A program made the translations under genes and the position numbers. A stretch of 6,218 bases of DNA, from NCBI GenBank assembly GCA_903881065.1, contig CAIRRW010000413.1, positions 1-6,218 on the forward strand. Direction: 5' to 3'. Position 1 is the stretch's first letter. Every line of letters begins with the position of its first letter. The notes beneath the pieces were generated by a model that saw only the letters and a list, made by a program, of their open reading frames with translations, was not told where the DNA came from and made no database searches. This stretch comes from an uncultured Bacteroidota bacterium (GTDB taxonomy: Bacteria; Bacteroidota; Bacteroidia; 2-12-FULL-35-15). Below are positions 1 through 5,778 of the stretch, in pieces.

Positions 1-369
1 AATAGCACTTATTTCACTTCCGAAATCTCTCAGCCAAATAATTATGTTTGCGGAAGGAATAATTACATGTAATAGCTGGAACATTACACGTAATAATATA
101 TTTTTTATACGTAATAGTACTTTTATTAGTGTTTGTAATGGTTTCAGTATTTTAAAGGGTAGGAAAAAAGGTGCTTTTAACTCGAAAAAGGAAACTGAAG
201 TGACATTTCTTTGCCTTGTACGGAGAATTATGCGGGAAGTTTTTTTGTGGATGAAATTGTAGGAGGGTTCGTTTTTGGTTTTGAGGTAGTGAAATGATAC
301 CTTGGATATAAGAGGTGAAAAAGTGGAGTTGGTAAAACAGTAAAATTATTCTTTTTGCAAAAATTGCCT
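1..369. other. Left-edge region without a supported gene
   Basis: No convincing coding sequence is present. One plus-strand frame is open from the left edge to about 262, and one minus-strand frame is open from about 345 to the left edge. Neither gives a recognisable protein, and the minus frame has only one ATG (82-84). The notable content is a 21-bp-spaced series of ATTAC/GTAAT half-sites (listed separately). A TAnnTTTG-like box (TATGTTTG, 43-50, plus) lies just before them, but matches this short occur by chance in AT-rich DNA. From 228 to 369 I see only AT-rich sequence downstream of the T9SS gene and no strong terminator. Confidence 0.55.
62..139. repeat. 21-bp-phased palindromic half-site cluster
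   Basis: ATTAC-AT-GTAAT at 62-73 is a perfect 12-bp palindrome. ATTAC-AC-GTAAT at 83-94 has the same 5-bp arms and 2-bp spacer, exactly 21 bp on. A third GTAAT (111-115) is again 21 bp further, with a degenerate left arm. A fourth, looser pair is ATTAG (125-129) and GTAAT (135-139). ATTAT at 41-45 sits 21 bp before the first copy. The 21-bp step equals about two helical turns, as expected for dimeric regulators binding one face of the DNA. The binding protein and the target gene are unknown, and a decayed 21-bp tandem repeat is equally possible. Confidence 0.5.
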
Positions 370-1194
370 TTAGTTATTTGTTTTTCGTTTAACAATAATT
401 TTCTGGTTGATAGTATGGTCATTTGTAATAATTCTCAGAAAATAAATACCCGATGCCAGTGATCGTATATCAATCTGTTTAATATTACCAATGTTGTTAT
501 AAATAATTTCAGCTTTAATATCATATAGTTGTACTTCGTAGTTATTGTAATGGGGTAAATAAATATTTATGTATTCATCTGTAGGATTAGGAAAAGTAAT
601 TACCCCATTTTCAGGGGGGAAACTGCCACATCCAAATGCAGATATAATAATTTCAGAAGGCTGTGGATTAACTATTTGAGCCCACCCATAAGTTGTTGAA
701 TTTACTGAATTTACCAATTTTAAACCAACATACTTATTGGGATTTTCAAATCCGGAAATACTGTCGTAGCCTGTATTTAAATTAGGAGGTGGGTAATACA
801 TAGAATGGCAAAAAGTCGCTCTTGAAGCCCATAAACCACTATCACATATCGGAGAATTAAAGTTTAAAGTATCTGGGTATCCAGGATGGGCCCTATTGAC
901 CAAAACTTTGTTATTCCCGACACCTTGAATTATAGAACATTCTTCAACATACCAGCCATTCATTCCGGAAAAACAGGTAATTATAAAATCGGTGCTGTTA
1001 TCATTATTAATATCGAGATTAACTATAGAGGGAGGAATAAGATAACCGAAATTTAATATAGTGTCTAATGGATAAAAATAAGTATAGTTGTCGACAGTAA
1101 TATCTCCAGCAGTAATACACGATTGCTGACAGTAAGCTATATTAAAATGAATTAGCATTAAGAATACAAGAGTAGAATTTAAAATGCTTTTCAT
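370..1194 (-). CDS. Secreted protein with type A T9SS sorting domain
   Basis: This 274-residue protein is predicted to cross the inner membrane by Sec and the outer membrane by the type IX secretion system. Residues 1-22 form a signal peptide: basic start, hydrophobic 8-20, likely cut after AYC with Gln next. Residues 61-69 (DINNDNSTD) have the D-x-N-x-D-x3-D spacing of a calcium loop as in FG-GAP/VCBS or EF-like repeats. A middle segment (KYVGLKLVN at 154-162, then YGWAQIVN at 169-176) resembles a module common in Bacteroidota surface proteins. Residues 197-270 are the C-terminal sorting domain: FPNPTDEYINIY at the start, LASGIYFLRI at 246-255, and a basic end KIIVKR. No catalytic domain is visible, so its role at the surface is unknown. 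The TAACTTTG box 17 bp upstream supports the ATG chosen. Cysteines at 22, 26, 74, 86, 117, 129 and 189 could form disulfides outside the cell. Confidence 0.88.
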   Translation of the reverse strand: MKSILNSTLVFLMLIHFNIAYCQQSCITAGDITVDNYTYFYPLDTILNFGYLIPPSIVNLDINNDNSTDFIITCFSGMNGWYVEECSIIQGVGNNKVLVNRAHPGYPDTLNFNSPICDSGLWASRATFCHSMYYPPPNLNTGYDSISGFENPNKYVGLKLVNSVNSTTYGWAQIVNPQPSEIIISAFGCGSFPPENGVITFPNPTDEYINIYLPHYNNYEVQLYDIKAEIIYNNIGNIKQIDIRSLASGIYFLRIITNDHTINQKIIVKRKTNN

Positions 1195-1210
1195 TCTAAT
1201 AAAATATTTA

Positions 1211-1218
1211 CAAAGTTA
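1211..1218 (-). promoter_or_regulatory. Bacteroidota -7 box for the T9SS gene
   Basis: On the minus strand this reads TAACTTTG, matching TAnnTTTG, the -7 element recognised by the Bacteroidota primary sigma factor. It lies 16 bp before the ATG at 1194, implying a very short leader. No clear TTTG-type -33 element is seen at the usual distance. The identical octamer occurs in front of the desaturase gene. Confidence 0.6.
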
Positions 1219-1339
1219 ACATTCTGAAATAAGATACTCATTTTATAAAATGCTCTTTCGTTCTAGCGATGTTCCAAATGCTTTAGCAGAAATTTATATT
1301 TGCAAGTGCTATTTTATGATAGGGGAATGTTTGTATTTA

Positions 1340-1397
1340 AAACTCAGCCGCGAGCCTTTTTGATTCGCTGCACTTAAAGGTGGCGTCTCGCCACTAC
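1340..1397. repeat. GC-richer hairpin island, REP-like candidate
   Basis: GTGGCG (1380-1385), loop TCT, then CGCCAC (1389-1394) makes a tight 6-bp GC-rich stem. Just upstream, GCGA (1350-1353) can pair with TCGC (1365-1368) across an 11-nt loop. The block is visibly richer in G and C than the A/T-rich sequence on both sides. That pattern is typical of dispersed palindromic intergenic repeats (REP-like) or of a structured RNA. Only one copy is in the window, so being a repeat is inferred, not shown. Confidence 0.35.
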
Positions 1398-1462
1398 AAC
1401 AACCACATAAAAATTCATAAAATACTCTACACTTCCAACTGCGCCGGATTGTCGTGGAAATC

Positions 1463-1494
1463 CTTTTTTATTTTTCCTTCAAAAAATAAAAAAG
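1463..1494. repeat. 13-bp A/T inverted repeat (hairpin)
   Basis: The left arm CTTTTTTATTTTT (1463-1475) and right arm AAAAATAAAAAAG (1482-1494) are perfectly complementary around the 6-nt loop CCTTCA. It lies between two divergent genes, where neither needs a terminator. It may act as a flexible or cruciform-prone spacer, or end an unseen small transcript from the left. Runs of A and T make chance inverted repeats easier, so weight should be modest. Confidence 0.5.
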
Positions 1495-1635
1495 AGTGAA
1501 ACAAAAGCCGGAACGAACTTGATGAATGGCAGAAAGATGATTCGCCCAAAAGGAAATAATTGTTTTAGTAATCGGAATACTGATTCACAAATCTCTGACC
1601 AATTAGTCTTAATCGATTTTAAACAGCCACCTGAT

Positions 1636-1653
1636 TAATTTTGATTAATTTTG
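1636..1653 (+). promoter_or_regulatory. Tandem -7 boxes before the lipoprotein gene
   Basis: TAATTTTG occurs twice, at 1636-1643 and 1646-1653, as part of a perfect 10-bp direct repeat (TGATTAATTT). Both fit TAnnTTTG. The second ends 17 bp before the ATG at 1671, similar to the spacing at the T9SS and aldehyde dehydrogenase genes. No clear -33 element is visible. Only one box may be used, or initiation may occur at two sites 10 bp apart. Confidence 0.5.
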
Positions 1654-1670
1654 TGTTATAATCACAATAG

Positions 1671-2096
1671 ATGAAATTATTCTTTAAAATAGTAATTGTA
1701 TTGGTATTTATTGCTTATGCGGTTAGTTGCAAGAAATCAAACAATAGCAGCGTGCCGCTTACTACTGTTGATATTTATCTATATTCGAACAGTCCTAGTT
1801 TTGTTAATTTGAATCCGGTAGGCGGGTATGTATATATTACAGGCGGTGCAAGGGGGATTTTGCTTTATCGTAAATCGGCTACTGAGATATTGGCGTATGA
1901 CAGAAATTGTACGTATCAGTCCTCGCAGCCATGTGCAACTGTTTCGGTGGATGCTACCCGCATTATCGCTGTTGATACGTGTTGTCATTCGAAGTTTTCT
2001 ATTTATGATGGCAGCGTTACGCAAGGGCCTGCTTCAGCGCCTCTTAAAGCCTATCAAACTACTTTTGACGGTACCACGTTGCATATCTTTAATTAG
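1671..2096 (+). CDS. Rieske-like lipoprotein lacking the usual Fe-S ligands
   Basis: This 141-residue protein begins with a lipoprotein signal (hydrophobic 4-18, then AVSC with lipidated Cys20 and KK after it), so it should be anchored in a membrane facing the periplasm or surface. Residues about 51-139 have the layout of a Rieske domain: GGYVYITGGARGILLYR (51-67), AYDRNCTY (75-82), CCHSKFSIYDGSV (104-116), GPASAPLKAY (119-128) and a final strand TTLHIF. Canonical Rieske proteins bind [2Fe-2S] through C-x-H and C-x-x-H. Here the first motif is C80-T-Y82, with Tyr for His. The second region has only D102-T-C104-C105-H106, so no C-x-x-H exists. A normal cluster therefore seems unlikely. Cysteines 80, 88, 104 and 105 could instead form disulfides or bind another metal. 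From memory, similar CPY/CC-type lipoproteins occur in other Bacteroidota, so this is probably a family and not a decayed gene. The frame is intact. The function is unknown. Confidence 0.75.
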   Translation: MKLFFKIVIVLVFIAYAVSCKKSNNSSVPLTTVDIYLYSNSPSFVNLNPVGGYVYITGGARGILLYRKSATEILAYDRNCTYQSSQPCATVSVDATRIIAVDTCCHSKFSIYDGSVTQGPASAPLKAYQTTFDGTTLHIFN

Positions 2097-2126
2097 GATT
2101 TATACCAGATTTCTTTTGGATAAATC

Positions 2127-2262
2127 TAACCACATAGACACATAGTTTATTTTTTGCAAGGAGATTATAACTCATAGAAGCTTCGCTTTTCATAGTGATG
2201 AACTATGTGTGGAAATTTATTTCTCTATTGATTTACTTTATTTCTATGTGCCTATGTGGTTA
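2127..2262. repeat. 136-bp palindromic element with 19-bp inverted ends
   Basis: TAACCACATAGACACATAG (2127-2145) is matched by its inverted copy CTATGTGCCTATGTGGTTA (2244-2262), with 18 of 19 positions complementary. In a minus-strand transcript the single mismatch becomes a G-U pair. Inside lie further CATAG/CTATG units, including the hairpin CATAGT-GATGA-ACTATG (2191-2207) and AACTATGTG (2201-2209), which can also pair with CACATAGTT in the left arm (2139-2147). The element fills the gap between two convergent genes. It may serve as a two-way terminator or be a copy of a dispersed, MITE-like intergenic repeat. From memory, very similar AACCACATAG-ended palindromes are common between genes in Bacteroidota. 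No transposase or target-site duplication is seen. Confidence 0.7.
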
Positions 2263-2299
2263 CATTTTTCTTTTCCACAGTCAATCTTATAGAAGGTAA

Positions 2300-3670
2300 T
2301 TAGATAATCGATTTTAATTTCTTAATCAGGTTGAGCTTTCTTTTTGTGTAAGGAGGATATTTGAAATTGGGTTCGAACCAGAACGGTTTCTCCATTATGC
2401 TTTTATAATGAGAGAATGTTTTGAATCCTGCCTCGCCATGATAACTTCCCATTCCGCTTGCACCCACACCGCCGAAAGGTAAATTATCATTTGAAATATG
2501 CATCACCGAATCGTTGATACATCCTCCTCCGAAAGAAATTTCGGAACGTATTTTATTCTTTATTTTGGTGTCATCAGTAAAAATATAACACGACAGCGGC
2601 TTCTGCTTTTTCTTCACTTCTGCTATCGCATCATCTATATTAGTATATGAAATTATGGGCAGCAGTGGCCCGAATATTTCTTCCTTCATTATCTCATCTG
2701 CAAACGAAATACCTGATAAAACAGTTGGTTCTATGTACCGTTCGGCACTATTGCTGCTTCCGCCAAATACTACTTTAGTTTTGTCAATTAAATTTACCAG
2801 CCTATTAAAGTGTTTGTCATTTATTATCTGAACATAGTTATTGTTCGCGAAGGAATAATCAGATTTAGCAATACAATCCTTCAATACTTTTATAAAATCT
2901 TCCTCTATTCGCTTGTCAACAACTATATAATCGGGCGCGATACATGTTTGTCCGGCATTTAAAAATTTGCCCCAAACGAGCCTTTTTACGGTCTGCTTCA
3001 GGTTACAGTCTTTGGTAATAAAGGCAGGGCTTTTTCCGCCAAGTTCAAGCGTTACAGGAGTGAGGTGTTTGGCAGCGGCTTCGTATACAATCTTACCGGT
3101 GGACGTACTTCCTGTAAAAAACATCTTATCGTACTTCTGCTTTAATAATTCAGTTGTTTCCGCTACACCACCTTCTACCACAGTGAAATATTCAGTTGAA
3201 AAATTGGCGTTGATAATGCTTGCCATTGCATTACTTGTATTCAATGCTATTTCGGAAGGTTTTAAAATAACTGTATTACCTGCTGCAATAGCTGCAATGG
3301 CAGGCGCCAAGGATAATTGATAAGGATAATTCCATGCTCCTATAATTAAACTTGTACCCAATGGTTCGGGAATAATATAACTGGAAGCAGGGAAATTAAA
3401 GAAGTTTGTTTTTACACTTTTTTTTGCTGACCATGCGTCAATGTTTTTTATAGCGGTATTTATATCACTGTACAACAAGAACAACTCATTGGTGTAAGTA
3501 TCAAATTCCGACTTCTTGAAATCCTTATAAATAGCTTCATATAACAGCGTTTCATTCTGCCGGATAATGTGTTTTAGTTTTTCAAGTTGTTGTTTTCTAA
3601 AACCAATATCTTTGGTTTTGTTAGAATTGAAAAATGTTTGTTGGCTTTGTATAAGGAGTTCAAAATTCAT
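2300..3670 (-). CDS. ALDH3-like NAD(P)-dependent aldehyde dehydrogenase
   Basis: This 456-residue protein oxidises an aldehyde to the acid. Family features are complete: GAWNYP at 111-116 (Asn114 stabilises the oxyanion), ILKPSE at 135-140 (cofactor-binding Lys137), FFTGST at 184-189 (glycine motif of the cofactor fold), LELGG at 208-212 (general base Glu209), GQTCIAPDY at 240-248 (catalytic Cys243), EEIFGP at 330-335, and LPFGGVGASGMG at 397-408. The short N-terminus, about 450-residue length and the tail ending in YPPYTKRK (438-445) point to the ALDH3 class (fatty or aromatic aldehydes) over the 500-residue ALDH1/2 types. Substrate is not settled by sequence; the desaturase immediately upstream favours long-chain fatty aldehydes. 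It starts 80 bp after the desaturase stop and has its own -7 box, so it may be transcribed alone or by read-through. The C-terminus is basic and amphipathic, without a clear membrane anchor. Confidence 0.93.
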   Translation of the reverse strand: MNFELLIQSQQTFFNSNKTKDIGFRKQQLEKLKHIIRQNETLLYEAIYKDFKKSEFDTYTNELFLLYSDINTAIKNIDAWSAKKSVKTNFFNFPASSYIIPEPLGTSLIIGAWNYPYQLSLAPAIAAIAAGNTVILKPSEIALNTSNAMASIINANFSTEYFTVVEGGVAETTELLKQKYDKMFFTGSTSTGKIVYEAAAKHLTPVTLELGGKSPAFITKDCNLKQTVKRLVWGKFLNAGQTCIAPDYIVVDKRIEEDFIKVLKDCIAKSDYSFANNNYVQIINDKHFNRLVNLIDKTKVVFGGSSNSAERYIEPTVLSGISFADEIMKEEIFGPLLPIISYTNIDDAIAEVKKKQKPLSCYIFTDDTKIKNKIRSEISFGGGCINDSVMHISNDNLPFGGVGASGMGSYHGEAGFKTFSHYKSIMEKPFWFEPNFKYPPYTKRKLNLIKKLKSII

Positions 3671-3690
3671 TGTCGTTCTTTTAATTTGAA

Positions 3691-3698
3691 CAAAGGTA
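3691..3698 (-). promoter_or_regulatory. -7 box for the aldehyde dehydrogenase gene
   Basis: On the minus strand this reads TACCTTTG, a full match to TAnnTTTG, ending 20 bp before the ATG at 3670. It lies in the 80-bp gap after the desaturase gene and suggests independent transcription of the dehydrogenase. No good -33 element is visible. Confidence 0.55.
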
Positions 3699-3750
3699 AT
3701 ACGTCACAGATTATATTCTGTAAAGATGAATCAGGAATGCAAGTTTCTAA

Positions 3751-4839
3751 TTATACGGCAGGTTGTCCAAGAAGCTTTAGCCTGCGCACATGTGAAATAA
3801 AAGCTTTACGGAATGTCGGCTTTAAATTATAATCATAGCCGAATTCTTTTGCTGTTCTCTCTACAATAGGTGCAATTTTAGGGTAATGTACATGGCTTAT
3901 ATTTGGAAATAAATGATGCTCAATCTGAAAGTTTAATCCTCCAACGTACCAATTCAGAAATTGATTGTTTCTGGCAAAGTCTGATGTTGTAAGCAATTGA
4001 TGAACTGCCCAATCGTTAGGGATGATACCATCAGCATTTGGTAAAGGCTCTTCAGTACCTTCTACTACGTGTGCCATTTGGAAAATAACACTTAAAATGA
4101 ATCCTGCTGTCCAGTGCATCAACAGAAATCCTAATACTACCTGCCACCATGTAAATGACGTAAACATTATTGGGAAACCAATTATTACGAATAAATAAAT
4201 CAGTTTAAGTACCACCATCTTTATATATTCTAATGTAGGATTAAAGTTATATCGGCGAGTGATTCCTTCTCTATTATAAACTATTAACTGGGTAAAATCC
4301 TTAACTAATTTTGAAATGGTCATTAATCCATAAAAGAAGAAAGCATGGATATATTGGTATTTATGTATCTTTTTTAGTGGCGCATGTTCGGATAAGCGTA
4401 TAGGTCCCTTCGATTCTATATCCTGATCATATCCATCAATATTGGTGTAGGTATGATGTAAAATGTTGTGTTGAATTTCCCAGTTGAATACATTACTTCC
4501 GATAAGGTATAGTGTTCCGCCAAATACTTTATTAATCCATTCTTTACTCGAGTAGGCATGGTGCACAGCGTCGTGCATAGTACCCATTCCAATTCCGGCT
4601 AAGCCGATTCCCATAATTACTGACATGATGACAGCCATCCAGGGATTCATTTTCATGGTAAATAATAATACAAATGGGCCAACATATAGTACCAGCATTA
4701 TGATGGTATTAAGTACTAATCGGAAATTGCCTTTTGTTGATAGTCCTGATTCAGTGAAGTAGTTGTGAACGTTTTTGCGCACTGCTGCAGCAAAAGCATG
4801 TTGTTGTTTATCTTGTGAAACGAATTTAATTGTTTTCAT
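3751..4839 (-). CDS. Membrane fatty acyl desaturase (linoleoyl-CoA desaturase-like)
   Basis: This 362-residue integral membrane di-iron enzyme inserts a double bond into an acyl chain using oxygen and electrons from a separate donor. The three histidine boxes are present: HDAVHH (89-94), HNILHH (124-129) and QIEHH (305-309). Further conserved residues are H256 (QMAHVVE) and H280 (AVHQLLTTSDFA). Hydrophobic segments lie near 43-61, 67-88, 163-178, 207-228 and 232-256. The Q-x-x-HH form of box 3 and the overall pattern fit the linoleoyl-CoA/front-end type group (COG3239, PF00487). No cytochrome b5 domain is fused, so a separate ferredoxin or cytochrome must supply electrons. The regiospecificity (delta-5, delta-6, delta-9 or other) cannot be read from sequence. 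It is likely monocistronic or co-transcribed with the downstream aldehyde dehydrogenase. The ATG follows a -7 box at 4905-4912, giving a leader of about 60 nt. Confidence 0.93.
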   Translation of the reverse strand: MKTIKFVSQDKQQHAFAAAVRKNVHNYFTESGLSTKGNFRLVLNTIIMLVLYVGPFVLLFTMKMNPWMAVIMSVIMGIGLAGIGMGTMHDAVHHAYSSKEWINKVFGGTLYLIGSNVFNWEIQHNILHHTYTNIDGYDQDIESKGPIRLSEHAPLKKIHKYQYIHAFFFYGLMTISKLVKDFTQLIVYNREGITRRYNFNPTLEYIKMVVLKLIYLFVIIGFPIMFTSFTWWQVVLGFLLMHWTAGFILSVIFQMAHVVEGTEEPLPNADGIIPNDWAVHQLLTTSDFARNNQFLNWYVGGLNFQIEHHLFPNISHVHYPKIAPIVERTAKEFGYDYNLKPTFRKAFISHVRRLKLLGQPAV

Positions 4840-4904
4840 TTAATTTATTTTAGGCACTAAATACAAATTCTTTAAGTCGTGTATTAGTTGAGTATATTTA
4901 TATA

Positions 4905-4912
4905 CAAAGTTA
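4905..4912 (-). promoter_or_regulatory. -7 box for the desaturase gene
   Basis: On the minus strand this reads TAACTTTG, identical to the box before the T9SS gene. It is 65 bp upstream of the ATG at 4839, so the leader would be about 60 nt. Directly downstream, at the expected start site, is the inverted repeat GTATA-TTTA-TATAC (4892-4905), which could be an operator. The -33 region shows no clear TTTG. Confidence 0.55.
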
Positions 4913-5085
4913 ATCAAATATAATGATTCGACTTATAAAAGAATGATTTAAATAATTTGTGATTTTATTAGTACATTTAGAGGAGAAAAATTCTTTATTA
5001 ATAATCTTTACCTATTAAAATTTTATAGCAAAGGGCAACAGTTTTGGATAAGGATGATAGTCTGTTAAATTCTAGATAAGATATG

Positions 5086-5778
5086 TTACAACAAATCAAA
5101 AAGTTGTTTCAGGCTTTTTATTTCATAGGTTATTTCTTCCGAATGCTTTTCGTTTTGCTGGTTATAAAATATCTGGTGTATTCCTGCATTTCGTGCACCA
5201 ATAATATCAGCTTTCAGATTATCACCTATCATTAAACTATTGCCGGTAATGGCGTTTGCAAGTTTCATTGAATAGTGGAATATACGTACATCAGGTTTTT
5301 TATGACCCGCAGCTTCGGAAGTAATTGTATTCTTAAAATATTTTTCGAGCCCTGAATATTTAAGTTTGATATGCTGCACTTCTTCAAATCCATTGGTAAT
5401 AATATGCAGCGAATATTTTGGGTGGAGATAGTCGAGCACTTCGGTAGCATAGGGCAGGAGATTTGTTTTGTAAGGTGCAATGTTTACAAAATCATCACCA
5501 AAGGATTCAGCAAGCGGTCGGTTGTCAATACCAAATTTTGAAAATGTTTCTTCAAAACGATTGTAACGCAGTGTATGTTTATCAATTGTTCCAATGCGGT
5601 ATTCATCCCACATTCTGTTATTTATTATGGTATATTCTTTGATGAAATTATCAAGAGAATTGATGCCTTTTTGTTGAAGATTATGTTTAAGAAAAAGTTC
5701 GGAAATTGTTTGATGAGAGTTTTTATCAGTATCCCAGAGGGTATGGTCTAAATCAAAAAAGATATGTTCGTATGGCAT
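5086..5778 (-). CDS. yjjG: HAD phosphatase, YjjG-type nucleotidase
   Basis: This 230-residue cytoplasmic hydrolase removes phosphate from small substrates. All four HAD motifs are present: FFDLDHT at 7-13 (nucleophile Asp9, acid/base Asp11), IITNG at 126-130 (Thr128), HKKPD at 159-163 (Lys161), and GDNLKAD at 185-191 (metal-binding Asp186 and Asp191). The helical region 20-105 is the C1-type cap. Length and the ITNGFEEVQHIKLKYSGL segment (127-144) match the YjjG/YfnB group, whose E. coli member dephosphorylates non-canonical pyrimidine nucleotides and dUMP or dTMP. The generic alternative is another HAD subfamily IA phosphatase such as a phosphoglycolate phosphatase. The start overlaps the end of the upstream membrane-protein gene by 26 bp, and no promoter is seen before it, so translation from a shared transcript is likely. 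The next gene (desaturase) begins after a 246-bp gap with its own promoter. Confidence 0.85.
   Translation of the reverse strand: MPYEHIFFDLDHTLWDTDKNSHQTISELFLKHNLQQKGINSLDNFIKEYTIINNRMWDEYRIGTIDKHTLRYNRFEETFSKFGIDNRPLAESFGDDFVNIAPYKTNLLPYATEVLDYLHPKYSLHIITNGFEEVQHIKLKYSGLEKYFKNTITSEAAGHKKPDVRIFHYSMKLANAITGNSLMIGDNLKADIIGARNAGIHQIFYNQQNEKHSEEITYEIKSLKQLFDLL

Larger units (their letters stand above)
1195..1670. other. Divergent 476-bp spacer, no gene seen
   Basis: This gap separates the leftward T9SS gene from the rightward lipoprotein gene. All frames are short and none resembles a protein. It holds a -7 box for each flanking gene, a GC-richer hairpin island (about 1340-1397) and a long A/T hairpin (1463-1494). 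A further perfect TAnnTTTG match on the plus strand (TATATTTG, 1295-1302) precedes the hairpin island and could start a small RNA, but nothing else supports that. Confidence 0.55.

Noticed and set aside
62..139. CRISPR-like array
   Set aside because: The 21-bp period is far too short, the repeated unit is only about 12 bp, there are no unique spacers of fixed length and no cas genes.
44..262. 72-codon plus-strand frame starting with ATG
   Set aside because: The residue pattern is not protein-like, it resembles no family I know, and it runs over the phased palindromes; it is also open to the left edge, so the ATG has no special standing.
357..367. Small hairpin GCAA-AAA-TTGC downstream of the T9SS gene as a terminator
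   Set aside because: The 4-bp, half-A/T stem is too weak to call.
228..422. 64-codon minus-strand frame running past the end of the T9SS gene
   Set aside because: It overlaps the sorting-domain coding end in another frame, has low-complexity composition and no promoter.
1828..2145. 105-codon plus-strand frame inside the lipoprotein gene
   Set aside because: It is out of frame with the clear lipoprotein and Rieske-like reading, and its tail runs into the palindromic element.
2127..2262. Insertion sequence with terminal inverted repeats
   Set aside because: There is no room for a transposase, no remnant frame and no visible target-site duplication; at most it is a non-autonomous repeat.
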